DNA of 64,000 nt from Gynurincola endophyticus (GCF_003991195.1 NZ_RCWL01000001.1:62001-126000), one strand, 5' to 3'; positions 35,939-44,993 are shown, numbered from the stretch's first letter. Program-made: numbers and translations. The notes: generated by a model from the letters alone, not told the origin.

Positions 35939-37132
35939 TTAATTATTTGTTTTTTCAGGAAAGTTTTTACTGATCCATTGCTCGCTCGATTTAGTACTTT
36001 CATTTTCTTCTTTTCCTTTTTCTATCGCCTTTTTCATTGTTTCCAGCGACTGTTCTTTTTTTCCAAGTTTGAAAAGTAATAGCGCATAGTTCTCAAGATA
36101 ATAGTAGGATGGTTGTTTTTGGGTGATTTTCTTTACCCATTTAGCGGTTTTATTCAGTACGGTTTTATCTTCACATTTGTCTGATACATTGCTGCTGAAC
36201 CAGATAATATCTTCGGGTGATACCTCGTTTTTTTTCTTGAGTGCTTCCATAAAACGATAAGCGTCCTTCCATCTGTTCTCTGCCTGCAACATTCTTAATT
36301 CCATCAGGTTGATATACTTCTTTGTCTTTTCTTCTCCTCCCATATGGATTTTAACCATTTCTACCGCATTGTTAAATTTCACCCGGTCAACTTTCTCTAT
36401 GGCACTATACAACCTGTCACTAATAATCATTGTTGCAGCAAAAAGCACATCTAATTCTCCATAAAGATCAGTAAAGGTTTGCTTGTTTTCGAAAAAATAC
36501 TCATTCCATTTTTCATTACCGCCACTGAAATAGCAGAATATCTTAAAAGGAATTTCTGGCAGCAGGCTGCTGATAGTGTCCCAATATCTGTTAAGCTCCT
36601 CCCGGTTCATTTTTGCGCTGGTACGATTGATATAATTGACATAAAAATCAGGATAGGCTAATTTCAGGTCAGCAGAAATTCCCTTTAGAAAAAAATTATC
36701 CTGATTCAGTTGTTTTGCTTTTTGCAAGAAACTCAGATAATTTACTGCCATCAGGCTATCGGCTCCACCCGTACCATATTGTTGATGTACTACCTGCTGG
36801 TTTGCATTGAGCACAACTGCTGAAGGATACATTCTGATATGGTGTTTTTTAGTGAGGTTGTAAATACTGTCTTTCTCTGCATTGTAGCGAAGTACTATAT
36901 AATCTTTAGCAATCTTTGCACTATTGGCACTATTCCTGAACAATTGTTCATCCAGAATTTTACAGGGGGCACACCAGGTAGTGTAAAAATCAATGAGTAA
37001 CATTTTGTTTTGCTGATGTGAAAGTTGTTTCGCTTTTTCATAATCCTGTTCAACGATACTCAGTTGTTGTGAGAATAGTGATGTAGAAAACAAAAATGTT
37101 TTTAGTAGGTAAATCAAACAGATTTTTTTCAT
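35939..37132 (-). CDS. Thioredoxin-fold exported protein with helical C-terminal region
   Basis: A 397-residue protein. The signal peptide (about 1-21, ending LFSQ) is followed by a thioredoxin domain (about 25-140) with the redox motif WCAPC (cysteines at 54 and 57) in LLIDFYTTWCAPCKIL and the cis-proline in RMYPSAVVL. The rest, about 250 residues, is helical and TPR-like near its end (LENYALLLFKLGKKEQSLE). It probably acts in periplasmic thiol redox. An 80-base gap separates it from the M56 gene upstream on the same strand, so co-transcription is possible. Confidence 0.82.
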   Translation of the reverse strand: MKKICLIYLLKTFLFSTSLFSQQLSIVEQDYEKAKQLSHQQNKMLLIDFYTTWCAPCKILDEQLFRNSANSAKIAKDYIVLRYNAEKDSIYNLTKKHHIRMYPSAVVLNANQQVVHQQYGTGGADSLMAVNYLSFLQKAKQLNQDNFFLKGISADLKLAYPDFYVNYINRTSAKMNREELNRYWDTISSLLPEIPFKIFCYFSGGNEKWNEYFFENKQTFTDLYGELDVLFAATMIISDRLYSAIEKVDRVKFNNAVEMVKIHMGGEEKTKKYINLMELRMLQAENRWKDAYRFMEALKKKNEVSPEDIIWFSSNVSDKCEDKTVLNKTAKWVKKITQKQPSYYYLENYALLLFKLGKKEQSLETMKKAIEKGKEENESTKSSEQWISKNFPEKTNN

Positions 37133-37218
37133 GGCTATATTTTATTTAAAGTTTAGGCAATACAATGCAGATCACCCTTTTTTGAAGGAATGACATTTAG
37201 AAAATATTAGTGTATGAT

Positions 37219-38652
37219 TTAACCTCTTACAGGTTCTGCATTAGAAACGTCCTGTTGTTTATTGGAAGACGTTTCAGTTTTTTGCTGGTGTTCTTTGAAT
37301 TCGGCAACAATTGCAGCAAATGCCTGATCGTATTCAGACCAGTGTTCAGGTAATATGTCTTCTCCATTAACAATAAGACGGGTCATTCGGCTTTTTGCAA
37401 CGCCTATGATATAATGAGTGTTTTGGTAAGTAGTATTAAATTCTCCTGTTAACCGTGAAAGCATTGCACTATCCATTTCTATAGTTGATGTTAACTGCTC
37501 TTTGATCGTTGGTTTTGCAGGAGGTATATTCCGTACTGCAAGAACAGTGGTATCTTTTGGTATGTATACATCTATTGAGTTAGCTTCCGGTATTGTTTTA
37601 ACTGTTTCGGCGATAGTATTTTCTTTCGAACGATTTGTATCATTATAAGAAAAAAAAGCAATTGCAAGAACAGTTGATAAAGCACACAAAAGTGAAGAAA
37701 AACTAATTGAAGCGGTATTCGCCGGCTGACCCAGAATACGTAGTATACGGTAACGTAGTTGTAAGGGGTGTTTTGTAAAAGCAACTACCGGAACAGATTT
37801 TTGAAGAGTATACTTTTTAAACGCTACAAGTGCAATTGCAAATTCTTCCCTGTTGTTCATGTCTTGGATTGCAATATCATCGCAGCAATATTCTCTTTTT
37901 TCACGCAACTGATCAGATAACCATACAAAAGATGGATTGAAGAAGTACAACGCATCTAAAAACAGCTGTATAATGTTAATTACATAATCATGCCTGCATA
38001 TATGTGCCAATTCATGTCGAAGTACTGCTTCTATCTGTACCGGTGGTAAATTGCTGAGAATGCCTAGTGGTAATAATATAACCGGCTTCAGGAAACCTAT
38101 TGTTACAGGTACTTTCATCATTGCTGATTCGAATAACTGAACCTTCTTTTTTATATTCATTTGTTGCACTAGCTGCTCAAAGCGCAGTTGCCACTCTTCG
38201 GGTATGCTGTACAATTGTTGGCGGCGCATTTGTTGAGCTTGCCTCCATCCAAGGACATAAATAGTTAATCGATAACAGAAGAAAACAAACCAGGTAAACA
38301 CTATCCAGGAAGCTGTCTGATTAATATAAGTAGTGAATGAATTTAGTAATGCCGGGTTTTCAATATTCATATCCCCAGAAAACGGTAATAAAGAAAACAC
38401 CTGATCGGGATTTTCCGGTAAAATACTTTTACTACCGGTATAGTATAATAGAAAAGTACTCAGGTTGATGATTGTAAAAGTAAATAAAGAAATAAGCAGC
38501 AACCTGTAATGTAAAGCTGCACTTTTACCACGAGTCAGGTACAAACAAAAGCCGGTAAGCAATGCGATTAAACCTCCTTGCCAGAAAGAGTGCACCAGCA
38601 TCCAACCAAAAGCGGGTACAAAATCGTATGTGAATAAGCCTCCCGTAATCAT
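37219..38652 (-). CDS. M56 family metallopeptidase (BlaR1-like sensor)
   Basis: A 477-residue membrane protein with about four transmembrane helices (near 10-30, 38-60, 100-120 and 305-325). The cytoplasmic zinc protease site HELAHICRHD is near 210 and is preceded by PVTIGFLKPVILLP, the usual M56 block. The C-terminal 150 residues are extracytoplasmic, without a penicillin-binding sensor domain, so the signal is not necessarily a beta-lactam. In this family the protease inactivates a BlaI-type repressor. The BlaI gene overlaps it by 4 bases upstream, which confirms the pairing. Confidence 0.9.
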   Translation of the reverse strand: MITGGLFTYDFVPAFGWMLVHSFWQGGLIALLTGFCLYLTRGKSAALHYRLLLISLFTFTIINLSTFLLYYTGSKSILPENPDQVFSLLPFSGDMNIENPALLNSFTTYINQTASWIVFTWFVFFCYRLTIYVLGWRQAQQMRRQQLYSIPEEWQLRFEQLVQQMNIKKKVQLFESAMMKVPVTIGFLKPVILLPLGILSNLPPVQIEAVLRHELAHICRHDYVINIIQLFLDALYFFNPSFVWLSDQLREKREYCCDDIAIQDMNNREEFAIALVAFKKYTLQKSVPVVAFTKHPLQLRYRILRILGQPANTASISFSSLLCALSTVLAIAFFSYNDTNRSKENTIAETVKTIPEANSIDVYIPKDTTVLAVRNIPPAKPTIKEQLTSTIEMDSAMLSRLTGEFNTTYQNTHYIIGVAKSRMTRLIVNGEDILPEHWSEYDQAFAAIVAEFKEHQQKTETSSNKQQDVSNAEPVRG

Positions 38653-39047
38653 TTCTTGTTTTTTGAAGCAGTGTGCTGATCAATAAGGGTTTTTATTTTC
38701 TCCAGCTCATCATCGCTGGTGTTGTCATTTCCTAATAATGCCATAAAAACCTGACTGCTGGAGCCATTGTAAATGGTGTCAACAAATTGTTGCAGCATCC
38801 CTTTTTTTACTTTCTCTTCTTTAAGAATAGCTGAGTAAACGTGCTTCATGGCCGTTTCATCGCGATCAAGCATACCTTTCTCTTTCATTACCTGCATCAG
38901 CTTCAATGTGGAAGTGTATATCACGGCTTCCTTTTGTTCATTGAGTTTATCATGTACAAAACGAACTGTGGAGGGACCATGTTGCCAGAGTATCTGGAGG
39001 ACATCCATTTCAGTTTTAGTAGGCAATAGATTGTTCTTAGGCTTCAT
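38649..39047 (-). CDS. BlaI/MecI/CopY family repressor
   Basis: A 132-residue winged-helix repressor. The start, TKTEMDVLQILWQHGPSTVRFV, followed by VIYTSTLKLMQVMKEKGML, is the BlaI DNA-binding domain; the remaining helices dimerise and hold the cleavage region. Its stop overlaps the start of the M56 gene by 4 bases, so the two are translationally coupled and form a one-signal switch. A palindrome at 39067-39080, 20 bases upstream, is the probable operator for autorepression. Confidence 0.93.
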   Translation of the reverse strand: MKPKNNLLPTKTEMDVLQILWQHGPSTVRFVHDKLNEQKEAVIYTSTLKLMQVMKEKGMLDRDETAMKHVYSAILKEEKVKKGMLQQFVDTIYNGSSSQVFMALLGNDNTSDDELEKIKTLIDQHTASKNKK

Positions 39048-39066
39048 ATAGTAAAGGTATGCATTA

Positions 39067-39080
39067 AAAACGTACGTTTT
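39067..39080. promoter_or_regulatory. Probable BlaI operator
   Basis: AAAACGTACGTTTT is a perfect 14-bp palindrome. On the minus strand it lies just upstream of TACCTTTA (a -7-like box) and the BlaI start codon, the right place for autorepression. Confidence 0.4.
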
Positions 39081-39161
39081 GATATTTTAGCTTTTTTTTC
39101 TTTAGAAAATATAGAGATTTGTTTTTTAAATTATATAAATGCTTGATTACGTGCATGTAAC

Positions 39162-39202
39162 AAAAAGGCAATAAGAAACGGTACATATCGGTTCTTATTG
39201 CC
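39162..39202 (-). terminator. Terminator of the amine oxidase-aminotransferase-Hint operon
   Basis: GGCAATAAGAA (39167-39177) pairs with TTCTTATTGCC (39192-39202). On the minus strand the stem is followed by TTTTTGTT. Confidence 0.7.
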
Positions 39203-39230
39203 TGCATTATAAACAATAGGATTATTAAAA

Positions 39231-40223
39231 CTATTTTTGGCGCACCATAACTCCGTTCATGATAAATGTATCGCCTCCGGTGGTTTCCATGTTGTAGACG
39301 ATCTGAACACCTTCAGGTTTTTCAGACTTACTCCATACTTCGAATCGCTCGAAGTTACCGGTAGTTGGATTTTTGCAAAGGATACTTTCTCCTTTTTCAA
39401 TTGCTCCGATGTTTTTTAAACCTTTACTGGTAGTCATGGGGTGATTGGGTGTAGCAGAAACTGCGAGTGTATTCAGGTAAGTTCCTTCCTCTTTTACAAC
39501 TGTGTTAAACAACGTTAGGGTAGTAATCGCATAATTCTCTGCCTTGTGTTCAATCAACTTCGTTACGGTTACTACCTGTGGTTGTGCAGTCTGAGTATGG
39601 AGGGTTAAAATCTGATCACCAGTTTTGATGTTCTTTAATAATTTCTGTGAGCCGTCAGCCATTGCTACGAGATCTGTTCCCGGAAAACAAATATCATTTC
39701 CATAAGTACCCGCTTCTGCTCTGCTATCGTCTTCTCCTTTTAATAAAACCTTGTAATTAGCATAGCTTAATTCACGTGAAAGGATATAAGATAGCTTCAG
39801 TACAAAGTTGGCCTCAACTTTATCGATTGCGTGAATATCTGTGAAATATTGCTCCCAAACAGCACCGGCCGCAAAGTTATTGGGTAAACAGGCTATATAG
39901 CGTTTACCGGTTTCTGTAGTATAATAAATGATCAAACCTAATGAGACGTCTTCTCCTTTTTTAGTCAGGGAGTAGAGATCAATACGTTTTCTTTTGCCAT
40001 CATCGCCGGTTACGAAATACGGTTTTTTATCTTCATAACGTTCAACGATGTATTGGTTGTTGCCAAACTTGGCATAATTGTCTTCATCGGGCTTCTCAAT
40101 ATTATAAGTTTTGGCATTCTTGTATTCTTCCATTGTAATGCCTCGTGTTTCTTTGCTTTGAGCAGTAGCTGTGTTAATTGACAGCGAAAGGATGCTTACA
40201 ATGCTCCAGCATAATTTTCTCAT
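39231..40223 (-). CDS. Secreted protein with C-terminal Hint (hedgehog/intein) domain
   Basis: A 330-residue protein. The signal peptide (about 1-22, ending NTATAQ) is followed by about 155 residues of a domain I do not recognise, then a Hint domain from C179. Block A reads CFPGTDLVAMADGSQKLLKN, block B reads ATPNHPMTTSKG with the catalytic histidine at about 261, and the end METTGGDTFIMNGVMV matches the last intein block, without the usual terminal H-N and with no C-extein. Hint domains cut the bond before their cysteine, so this one could release or modify the N-terminal domain. It is the last gene of an operon with two Tat-exported enzymes. The ATG at 40223 is chosen because the signal peptide begins there. 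Confidence 0.75.
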   Translation of the reverse strand: MRKLCWSIVSILSLSINTATAQSKETRGITMEEYKNAKTYNIEKPDEDNYAKFGNNQYIVERYEDKKPYFVTGDDGKRKRIDLYSLTKKGEDVSLGLIIYYTTETGKRYIACLPNNFAAGAVWEQYFTDIHAIDKVEANFVLKLSYILSRELSYANYKVLLKGEDDSRAEAGTYGNDICFPGTDLVAMADGSQKLLKNIKTGDQILTLHTQTAQPQVVTVTKLIEHKAENYAITTLTLFNTVVKEEGTYLNTLAVSATPNHPMTTSKGLKNIGAIEKGESILCKNPTTGNFERFEVWSKSEKPEGVQIVYNMETTGGDTFIMNGVMVRQK

Positions 40224-40257
40224 AGTATTCTCTTTTGGTAGTTGATTCAAAACTTTA

Positions 40258-41427
40258 TCAGGATATTTTTGCCAGCGATAACGCGAAAGCCTTCATCTCT
40301 TCTAGTGTACCTATAGATACTCTGCACCATTGTTGATTGTTGAATTGCCAGCTTCTGACACTCACACCGTTGTTCGACATTTTGGTGGCAAAACTTCTGC
40401 TGTCTTCTTTAACCGGAAAAATTACAAAATTTGCGCTGGAAGGAATGTAGGTATAACCTTCTTCTTTCAGTACATTGTATAAGTATTCTTTAGACTCTTT
40501 AATTTTTGTGTACGCATCTCTTAAAAAGTCTTTGTCTTCGTAAGATGAAATAGCTGCAGCCCAGGTGGTAGAAGCAATACTGTTTGAGCCGGGTGTAAGA
40601 GCACTGAATTTTTTGATGGTTTCGGGTTGCGCTACCATATAGCCGAAACGCATGCCGGCCATCCCGTATAACTTTGAAAAAGTTCTTACAATAATTACAT
40701 TGTGTCCTTCTTTCACGAGCGGCATCATACTGCTTACAGCAGGATCTTCAACCAGATCTATGTATGCTTCATCAATAAAGACAGGTACTTTTTTTGATAC
40801 TTTCTCACAGAAAGATTTCAGTTTGACCGGATCGAGTAAAGTAGCGGTTGGGTTATTGGGGTTGCAGATATATATCAGTGAAGTGGTAGCGTCTATTGCT
40901 TTTTCGATAGCATCCAGATCATATTTATAAGCGGATGTCAGTGGTAAGCGAATTACTTTCGTACCCATACTTTCAGCTTTGCTTAACAGGTCTTCATAAG
41001 TAGGTTGTGCGGATAGAATAGTTCCGGAATTATAAACCATTGCTCCGGCCTGTAGCAATGCGCTTGAGCCGGCACTTAAAAGAATCTGGTTAGGTTGAAG
41101 TGCTTCGGCTTTTGCAATCAACTCTATCATTTTTCTACCTTCAAAGAATGCATATCGATACGTGTTTCCGATGGCTTCTATTATAGCCTGTTTGGCTTTC
41201 GGAGAAGGACCGAAAGGGTTTTCGTTAGCGCTGAGCCTTGCTTTAATTTCGGGTGGCGTAGTTTCTCTGGCCAGTTCCTCATCTGTGAGAAAATTGACAA
41301 AAGAAGCCGGCTCAATTTGCCTGCGCGGTGCGGCTTTTAACGAAGTGAGCACACCTGGTAATAATGCCATGCCTGAAAGGAGGGCACCATTCCGGAGCAG
41401 TTGACGGCGGTTGAAAGATGCTGGCAT
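40258..41427 (-). CDS. Tat-exported PLP-dependent aminotransferase (HisC-like)
   Basis: A 389-residue fold-type I aminotransferase of the histidinol-phosphate-aminotransferase-like group. The N-terminus has a twin-arginine signal: NRRQLLRNG, then a hydrophobic stretch to about 32. The enzyme core shows LSANENPFGPSP, CNPNNPTATLL, FIDEAYIDL, and the PLP lysine in RTFSKLYGMAGMRFGY near 250. Export of a PLP enzyme in folded form through Tat is unusual but consistent with cofactor loading in the cytoplasm. The amine oxidase gene is 45 bases upstream and the Hint gene about 34 bases downstream, all on one strand. The substrate is unknown; it is probably an amino acid or amine. Confidence 0.85.
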   Translation of the reverse strand: MPASFNRRQLLRNGALLSGMALLPGVLTSLKAAPRRQIEPASFVNFLTDEELARETTPPEIKARLSANENPFGPSPKAKQAIIEAIGNTYRYAFFEGRKMIELIAKAEALQPNQILLSAGSSALLQAGAMVYNSGTILSAQPTYEDLLSKAESMGTKVIRLPLTSAYKYDLDAIEKAIDATTSLIYICNPNNPTATLLDPVKLKSFCEKVSKKVPVFIDEAYIDLVEDPAVSSMMPLVKEGHNVIIVRTFSKLYGMAGMRFGYMVAQPETIKKFSALTPGSNSIASTTWAAAISSYEDKDFLRDAYTKIKESKEYLYNVLKEEGYTYIPSSANFVIFPVKEDSRSFATKMSNNGVSVRSWQFNNQQWCRVSIGTLEEMKAFALSLAKIS

Positions 41428-41472
41428 AAAGAATGTTTTTGTTGTTTAGTATAGTAAATGCTGGTATTCAGG

Positions 41473-43083
41473 CTAAAGGAATGTTTTACCGGTAACTCTG
41501 CTATGAATAGCTTTCACGGCCGTTCTTCCCGATTGTAATGCACCAGCCATCCATCCGTTCAGATAAGTGAGGTGATCACCGGCGAAATAAGTCCGTTTAT
41601 CCGGTTCAAGTAAAGCTGTATAAAAGCTATGACGTTCTTTCTCAGAATAGATACCCCAGCCCCCTAGAGAATATTTGGTTTTATGCCAGCTGACAGAAAA
41701 GCTTTTTCTTTCATACGTTGAAGCATATTGCGGATGTATCAGCAACCCTTTCTCATATGCCAGTTTTTCTCTTTCGGCATAAGATAACTCTCCCACAATC
41801 CGGGCACGTTCATTTAAATTGTAATAACCAATCAGCATTCCTTTTTTCGACAGGTAATCGTTAGAAGGATAAAATATCTGATATATTTCGTTATTGGTAT
41901 GCGTGATGCCCCCAAATATTTCTTCGTCTTCTTCCCAGAATCTCCGGTTGAATTGCATACCGATTTTACCACACAGGATATAGGCTGTTTTGTCAATCGC
42001 TCTGGTGTGATTAGAAGCATAATTGTGATCGATATCACTTAAAACTTTAAGAGGGATGGTATTAATGCAGAAATCACCTTTTATTTGCTGATTGCCCTTT
42101 TTGTTGCGATATAAAATGGTAACACCTTCATCGCCATTGATAATTTTTGTGACTTCGGCATTCAGTAGAATATTGGATCTTAACCGTTTTTCAAACTCAA
42201 GAACAAGTGCGTCGTTACCACCTGTCATTTGCAGCATGGTTTGTTGTAATTCGTAGACGTACTCGGCAACTCCGTAAAAGTCAGGACCGATCAGGCCAGA
42301 CTGTATAATATCGTTTAGTGGATGTGGGTTTGCTACAGTTCCCGGATAGAGGCCCGCCGCAGGATACTCAATATACCCTCTGCGTGATGAACCTTTATAA
42401 ATATTATCAATGTCTAGAGCTCCTTCTGCACGTACATACTCCAATAATTTTTCAGTATCTTCTTTGGTAACCGGTAAATCTAAAGCGCTGCTGTCAAGCG
42501 ATTTCGCTAACAATTCTGCTGTATAGCCGCGCATGTCGTTGTGCAGGGTACCTTTTTTTATTTTCCGGTTAGAGAGTTTTCCGTTTCCTTCACTGAAGTA
42601 GTAAGCTGCTTCATTAATGTTATTGTAAACTTCCAGTTTTACGCCGAATTCACGACAATAATGTAGTGTGACTTCGTGAAAATGTGGTATTCTTGAAGGC
42701 CCTGCATTGAAGTATTGTCCTTCGTCAAATTCAGCCGTCAATTTGCCATTGGTAATTTCTTCTGAGAAACTTCCTTTACGAACGGTAAACACTCTGCCTC
42801 CCACCCGTTCACGTGCTTCAATAACAGTACATTTATACCCGAGTTTATTCAGTTCGTAGGCGGCTACCAATCCGGAAAGTCCGGCACCGAGAATGATTAC
42901 ATTTTTCGAATCAGGGTTTGGGAGTTTGTCGGCCATATCCGGTAAGGCATTTACCGGTGCGGCGTGTAAAAGATCCCAGGATAACATGCCGGGGAGGGTT
43001 AATCCTGTAAGCATTCCTAATCTGGTCAAAAATTCTCTTCTGGTAGGCACAGTCTGCCCCTTATATGTACTTTTTTCAGTCAT
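41473..43083 (-). CDS. Tat-exported FAD-dependent amine/L-amino-acid oxidase
   Basis: A 536-residue flavoprotein of the flavin amine oxidase (monoamine oxidase/LAAO) family. The twin-arginine signal is TRREFLTRLGML with a hydrophobic run to about 42. The FAD-binding motif VIILGAGLSGLVAAYEL follows (about 62-78), then VIEARERVGGRV; the C-terminal FAD block is RTYFAGDHLTYLNGWMAGAL. It should oxidise an amine or amino acid with hydrogen peroxide as by-product, outside the cytoplasm. It is the first gene of a three-gene operon. A 23-bp AT palindrome lies about 100 bases upstream. Confidence 0.87.
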   Translation of the reverse strand: MTEKSTYKGQTVPTRREFLTRLGMLTGLTLPGMLSWDLLHAAPVNALPDMADKLPNPDSKNVIILGAGLSGLVAAYELNKLGYKCTVIEARERVGGRVFTVRKGSFSEEITNGKLTAEFDEGQYFNAGPSRIPHFHEVTLHYCREFGVKLEVYNNINEAAYYFSEGNGKLSNRKIKKGTLHNDMRGYTAELLAKSLDSSALDLPVTKEDTEKLLEYVRAEGALDIDNIYKGSSRRGYIEYPAAGLYPGTVANPHPLNDIIQSGLIGPDFYGVAEYVYELQQTMLQMTGGNDALVLEFEKRLRSNILLNAEVTKIINGDEGVTILYRNKKGNQQIKGDFCINTIPLKVLSDIDHNYASNHTRAIDKTAYILCGKIGMQFNRRFWEEDEEIFGGITHTNNEIYQIFYPSNDYLSKKGMLIGYYNLNERARIVGELSYAEREKLAYEKGLLIHPQYASTYERKSFSVSWHKTKYSLGGWGIYSEKERHSFYTALLEPDKRTYFAGDHLTYLNGWMAGALQSGRTAVKAIHSRVTGKTFL

Positions 43084-43185
43084 AGTGCAGTATGGCGGTG
43101 GCAGGCAAAGTGTTAGAAAGAAACAGATAGTTTTGGTTCGCTTCGCATCTGTAGCCGAAGCAGGTTTTGGTTAAAAGACAATTCG

Positions 43186-43208
43186 TATTATTATTTAAAA
43201 TAATAATA
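43186..43208. promoter_or_regulatory. AT-rich palindrome upstream of the amine oxidase operon
   Basis: Eleven bases, TATTATTATTT, followed by the reverse-complementary arm, make a 23-bp palindrome with one central base. It could be an operator. The rest of the intergenic stretch 43084-43483 is very AT-rich and holds no gene I can see. Confidence 0.3.
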
Positions 43209-43483
43209 TTGTTTGTTGTTCAAATATATTAAAAAGTAAATAGAATTGATTCATATTAATACATAGAATTAATTATAATATGTTGAAAGTTCCTTGTTTT
43301 TAAAAGAAAAGTATTTTCTGAATAACGAACAATTGAATAGATTGGATTATACTTATTTGATTATTATTATTTTGTCAGTTTTTTAAGAATAAGATTATTT
43401 TGTTTTTGTTATATTAGAATAAATAATATATTAATTATATTTTATCTTATATACGATAAATGCACAGAGGAAAATAGAAAAAT

Positions 43484-43518
43484 GAAAAAGCCCCCGACAG
43501 TCAGGGACTGCCAGAGGC
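43484..43518 (-). terminator. Terminator of the SRPBCC-DUF1801-VOC operon
   Basis: The arms 43490-43502 and 43506-43518 pair over 13 positions, including G-T pairs. On the minus strand the stem is followed by TTTTTCATTTTT. Confidence 0.7.
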
Positions 43519-43554
43519 CGTGTTATGTACAATTTCAGTTACTAAAATAATAAA

Positions 43555-44004
43555 TTATGCATTATGTTGTCCTTTATTTCCTTCGAAATGGATCATCCAG
43601 GGAATTCCGAACTTATCAGTAAATGATGCATATACTTCTGCAAAAAATTGTTCACCCAGTGGCATTTCGATAATCTTCGCATCTTTGGATAATGCATGAT
43701 ATAATTCAGTGGCTTCGGCAGCTGAACTTGTATCCAGCATAATATAGGTATTGGTACCTTCTACGGCCTTATGTCCAAAACCTTCGATACAATCTGAGCC
43801 CATTAACATTGTATTGTCGTTGATCATTATGGCAGTGTGCATTACTTTATTTTTATCTGCATCAGCCATTTTGAATTCAGGGTTTTCAGGAATGTCGCCG
43901 AAACGATGAATACCAATATTCGGTTTTTTAAAAACTGTTTCGTAAAATCTGAAAGCGTCTTCGCAGTTGCCGTTGAAGTTCAGATAAGCATGGATTCGTG
44001 TCAT
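43555..44004 (-). CDS. VOC family protein (PhnB-like)
   Basis: A 149-residue member of the vicinal oxygen chelate superfamily, PhnB/3-demethylubiquinone-methyltransferase-like subgroup. The opening MTRIHAYLNFNGNCEDAFRF, the central VMHTAIMINDNTMLMGSD and the end FGIPWMIHFEG are typical. The protein forms paired beta-alpha-beta modules; most such bacterial proteins have no known substrate. It is the last of three genes read leftward after the SRPBCC and DUF1801 proteins, 52 bases after the latter. Confidence 0.87.
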   Translation of the reverse strand: MTRIHAYLNFNGNCEDAFRFYETVFKKPNIGIHRFGDIPENPEFKMADADKNKVMHTAIMINDNTMLMGSDCIEGFGHKAVEGTNTYIMLDTSSAAEATELYHALSKDAKIIEMPLGEQFFAEVYASFTDKFGIPWMIHFEGNKGQHNA

Positions 44005-44056
44005 GGTACTGTTTTTTATATGTATGATTTAGTTAGTCAATTGCAACCGGCATTGC

Positions 44057-44485
44057 CTATAATTTGATTCTTGTGTATTTTTCACTTACATAGTTTATGG
44101 TAGCCTGCATCAGTTTGACGAGGACGTCTTCATTGATGTCAGCAAGTTTTTTTACATAAATACACGCTTTCCCGATTTTGTACTTTCCCAGATTTTCAAG
44201 TAGGTGCTGGTGTTCTTCAGCACCGGTAAACACATATAATGAAATAGCAGCTTTTCTGGGCGAAAAACCCAGGAGCGGCGCTTCTCCCGCATGCCCTGAG
44301 GCATACTTGTATTGATATTGCCCGAAACCGATGATTGTTGCACCAAACATGCGGGGTTCTTCTTTCGAAACTTTTTTCATTAATCGGATGAGTGATAAAC
44401 TATCTGCTTGTTGCTGTTGGTCTTCAAGGTTATTGATGAAATCTGTAACAGCTACTTCGGTATAGGCAGTTTTATTTTTGGGCAT
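44057..44485 (-). CDS. DUF1801 domain protein
   Basis: A 142-residue cytoplasmic protein. DUF1801 features are the N-terminal VTDFINNLEDQQQQADSLSL, the central EPRMFGATIIGFGQYQYKY, and the end LGKYKIGKACIYVKKLADIN. The family is small and alpha/beta, of unknown function, and is often found near SRPBCC and VOC proteins, as here. It is the middle gene of the three-gene unit. Confidence 0.87.
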   Translation of the reverse strand: MPKNKTAYTEVAVTDFINNLEDQQQQADSLSLIRLMKKVSKEEPRMFGATIIGFGQYQYKYASGHAGEAPLLGFSPRKAAISLYVFTGAEEHQHLLENLGKYKIGKACIYVKKLADINEDVLVKLMQATINYVSEKYTRIKL

Positions 44486-44537
44486 ATATGCAGATTTTTG
44501 AGAAATGTTTATAAGAAAGAAGAATGACAGAAATTAT

Positions 44538-44993
44538 TTATTCTGCTGGCTTCATGAAGTCAAAAGCACCTTTACGGAGATTGATGCCGTATTCAAGATA
44601 GGCTTTCAGACATGCCAGAAAATTTGCCCACCCTTCGGTTTGCTGTTTCATTTGCTGAATACCTTCTTCTGTGACCGGCATCGAATGTTCAATCACTTTT
44701 ACTATAGTAGAGTTGTTTGTAGTATTATTAAGCGTGATTTCAACTAATTGATCATCGCCACCTCCACTCCAGTTAAAGGAAATGTATTCGTTTGCTTTAA
44801 CCGTTTTCACCTGTACCGGAAAGCTATCAGGAAATTCGGGGAAACTCCATTGTACGGTGGTGTTTGCAACAAGCCGGGCGGTAGCGTTTTTAATAAAATA
44901 ATTACTCATTTTTGCCGGATCAACAATGGCTTCAAAAACTTCATTTGCAGGTTTTGAAATCTGTATGACGGCATTGGCAGTTAAACTTTTCAT
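44538..44993 (-). CDS. SRPBCC (AHSA1-like START) domain protein
   Basis: A 151-residue protein with the Bet v1/START fold. The start AVIQISKPANEVFEAIVDPA and the central EYISFNWSGGGDDQLVEITL are characteristic of AHSA1-type members, and the end TEGWANFLACLKAYLEYG forms the long C-terminal helix. The fold makes a hydrophobic ligand cavity; the ligand is unknown. It is the first gene of the operon with DUF1801 and VOC, with an inverted repeat at 45020-45041 just upstream. Confidence 0.87.
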   Translation of the reverse strand: MKSLTANAVIQISKPANEVFEAIVDPAKMSNYFIKNATARLVANTTVQWSFPEFPDSFPVQVKTVKANEYISFNWSGGGDDQLVEITLNNTTNNSTIVKVIEHSMPVTEEGIQQMKQQTEGWANFLACLKAYLEYGINLRKGAFDFMKPAE

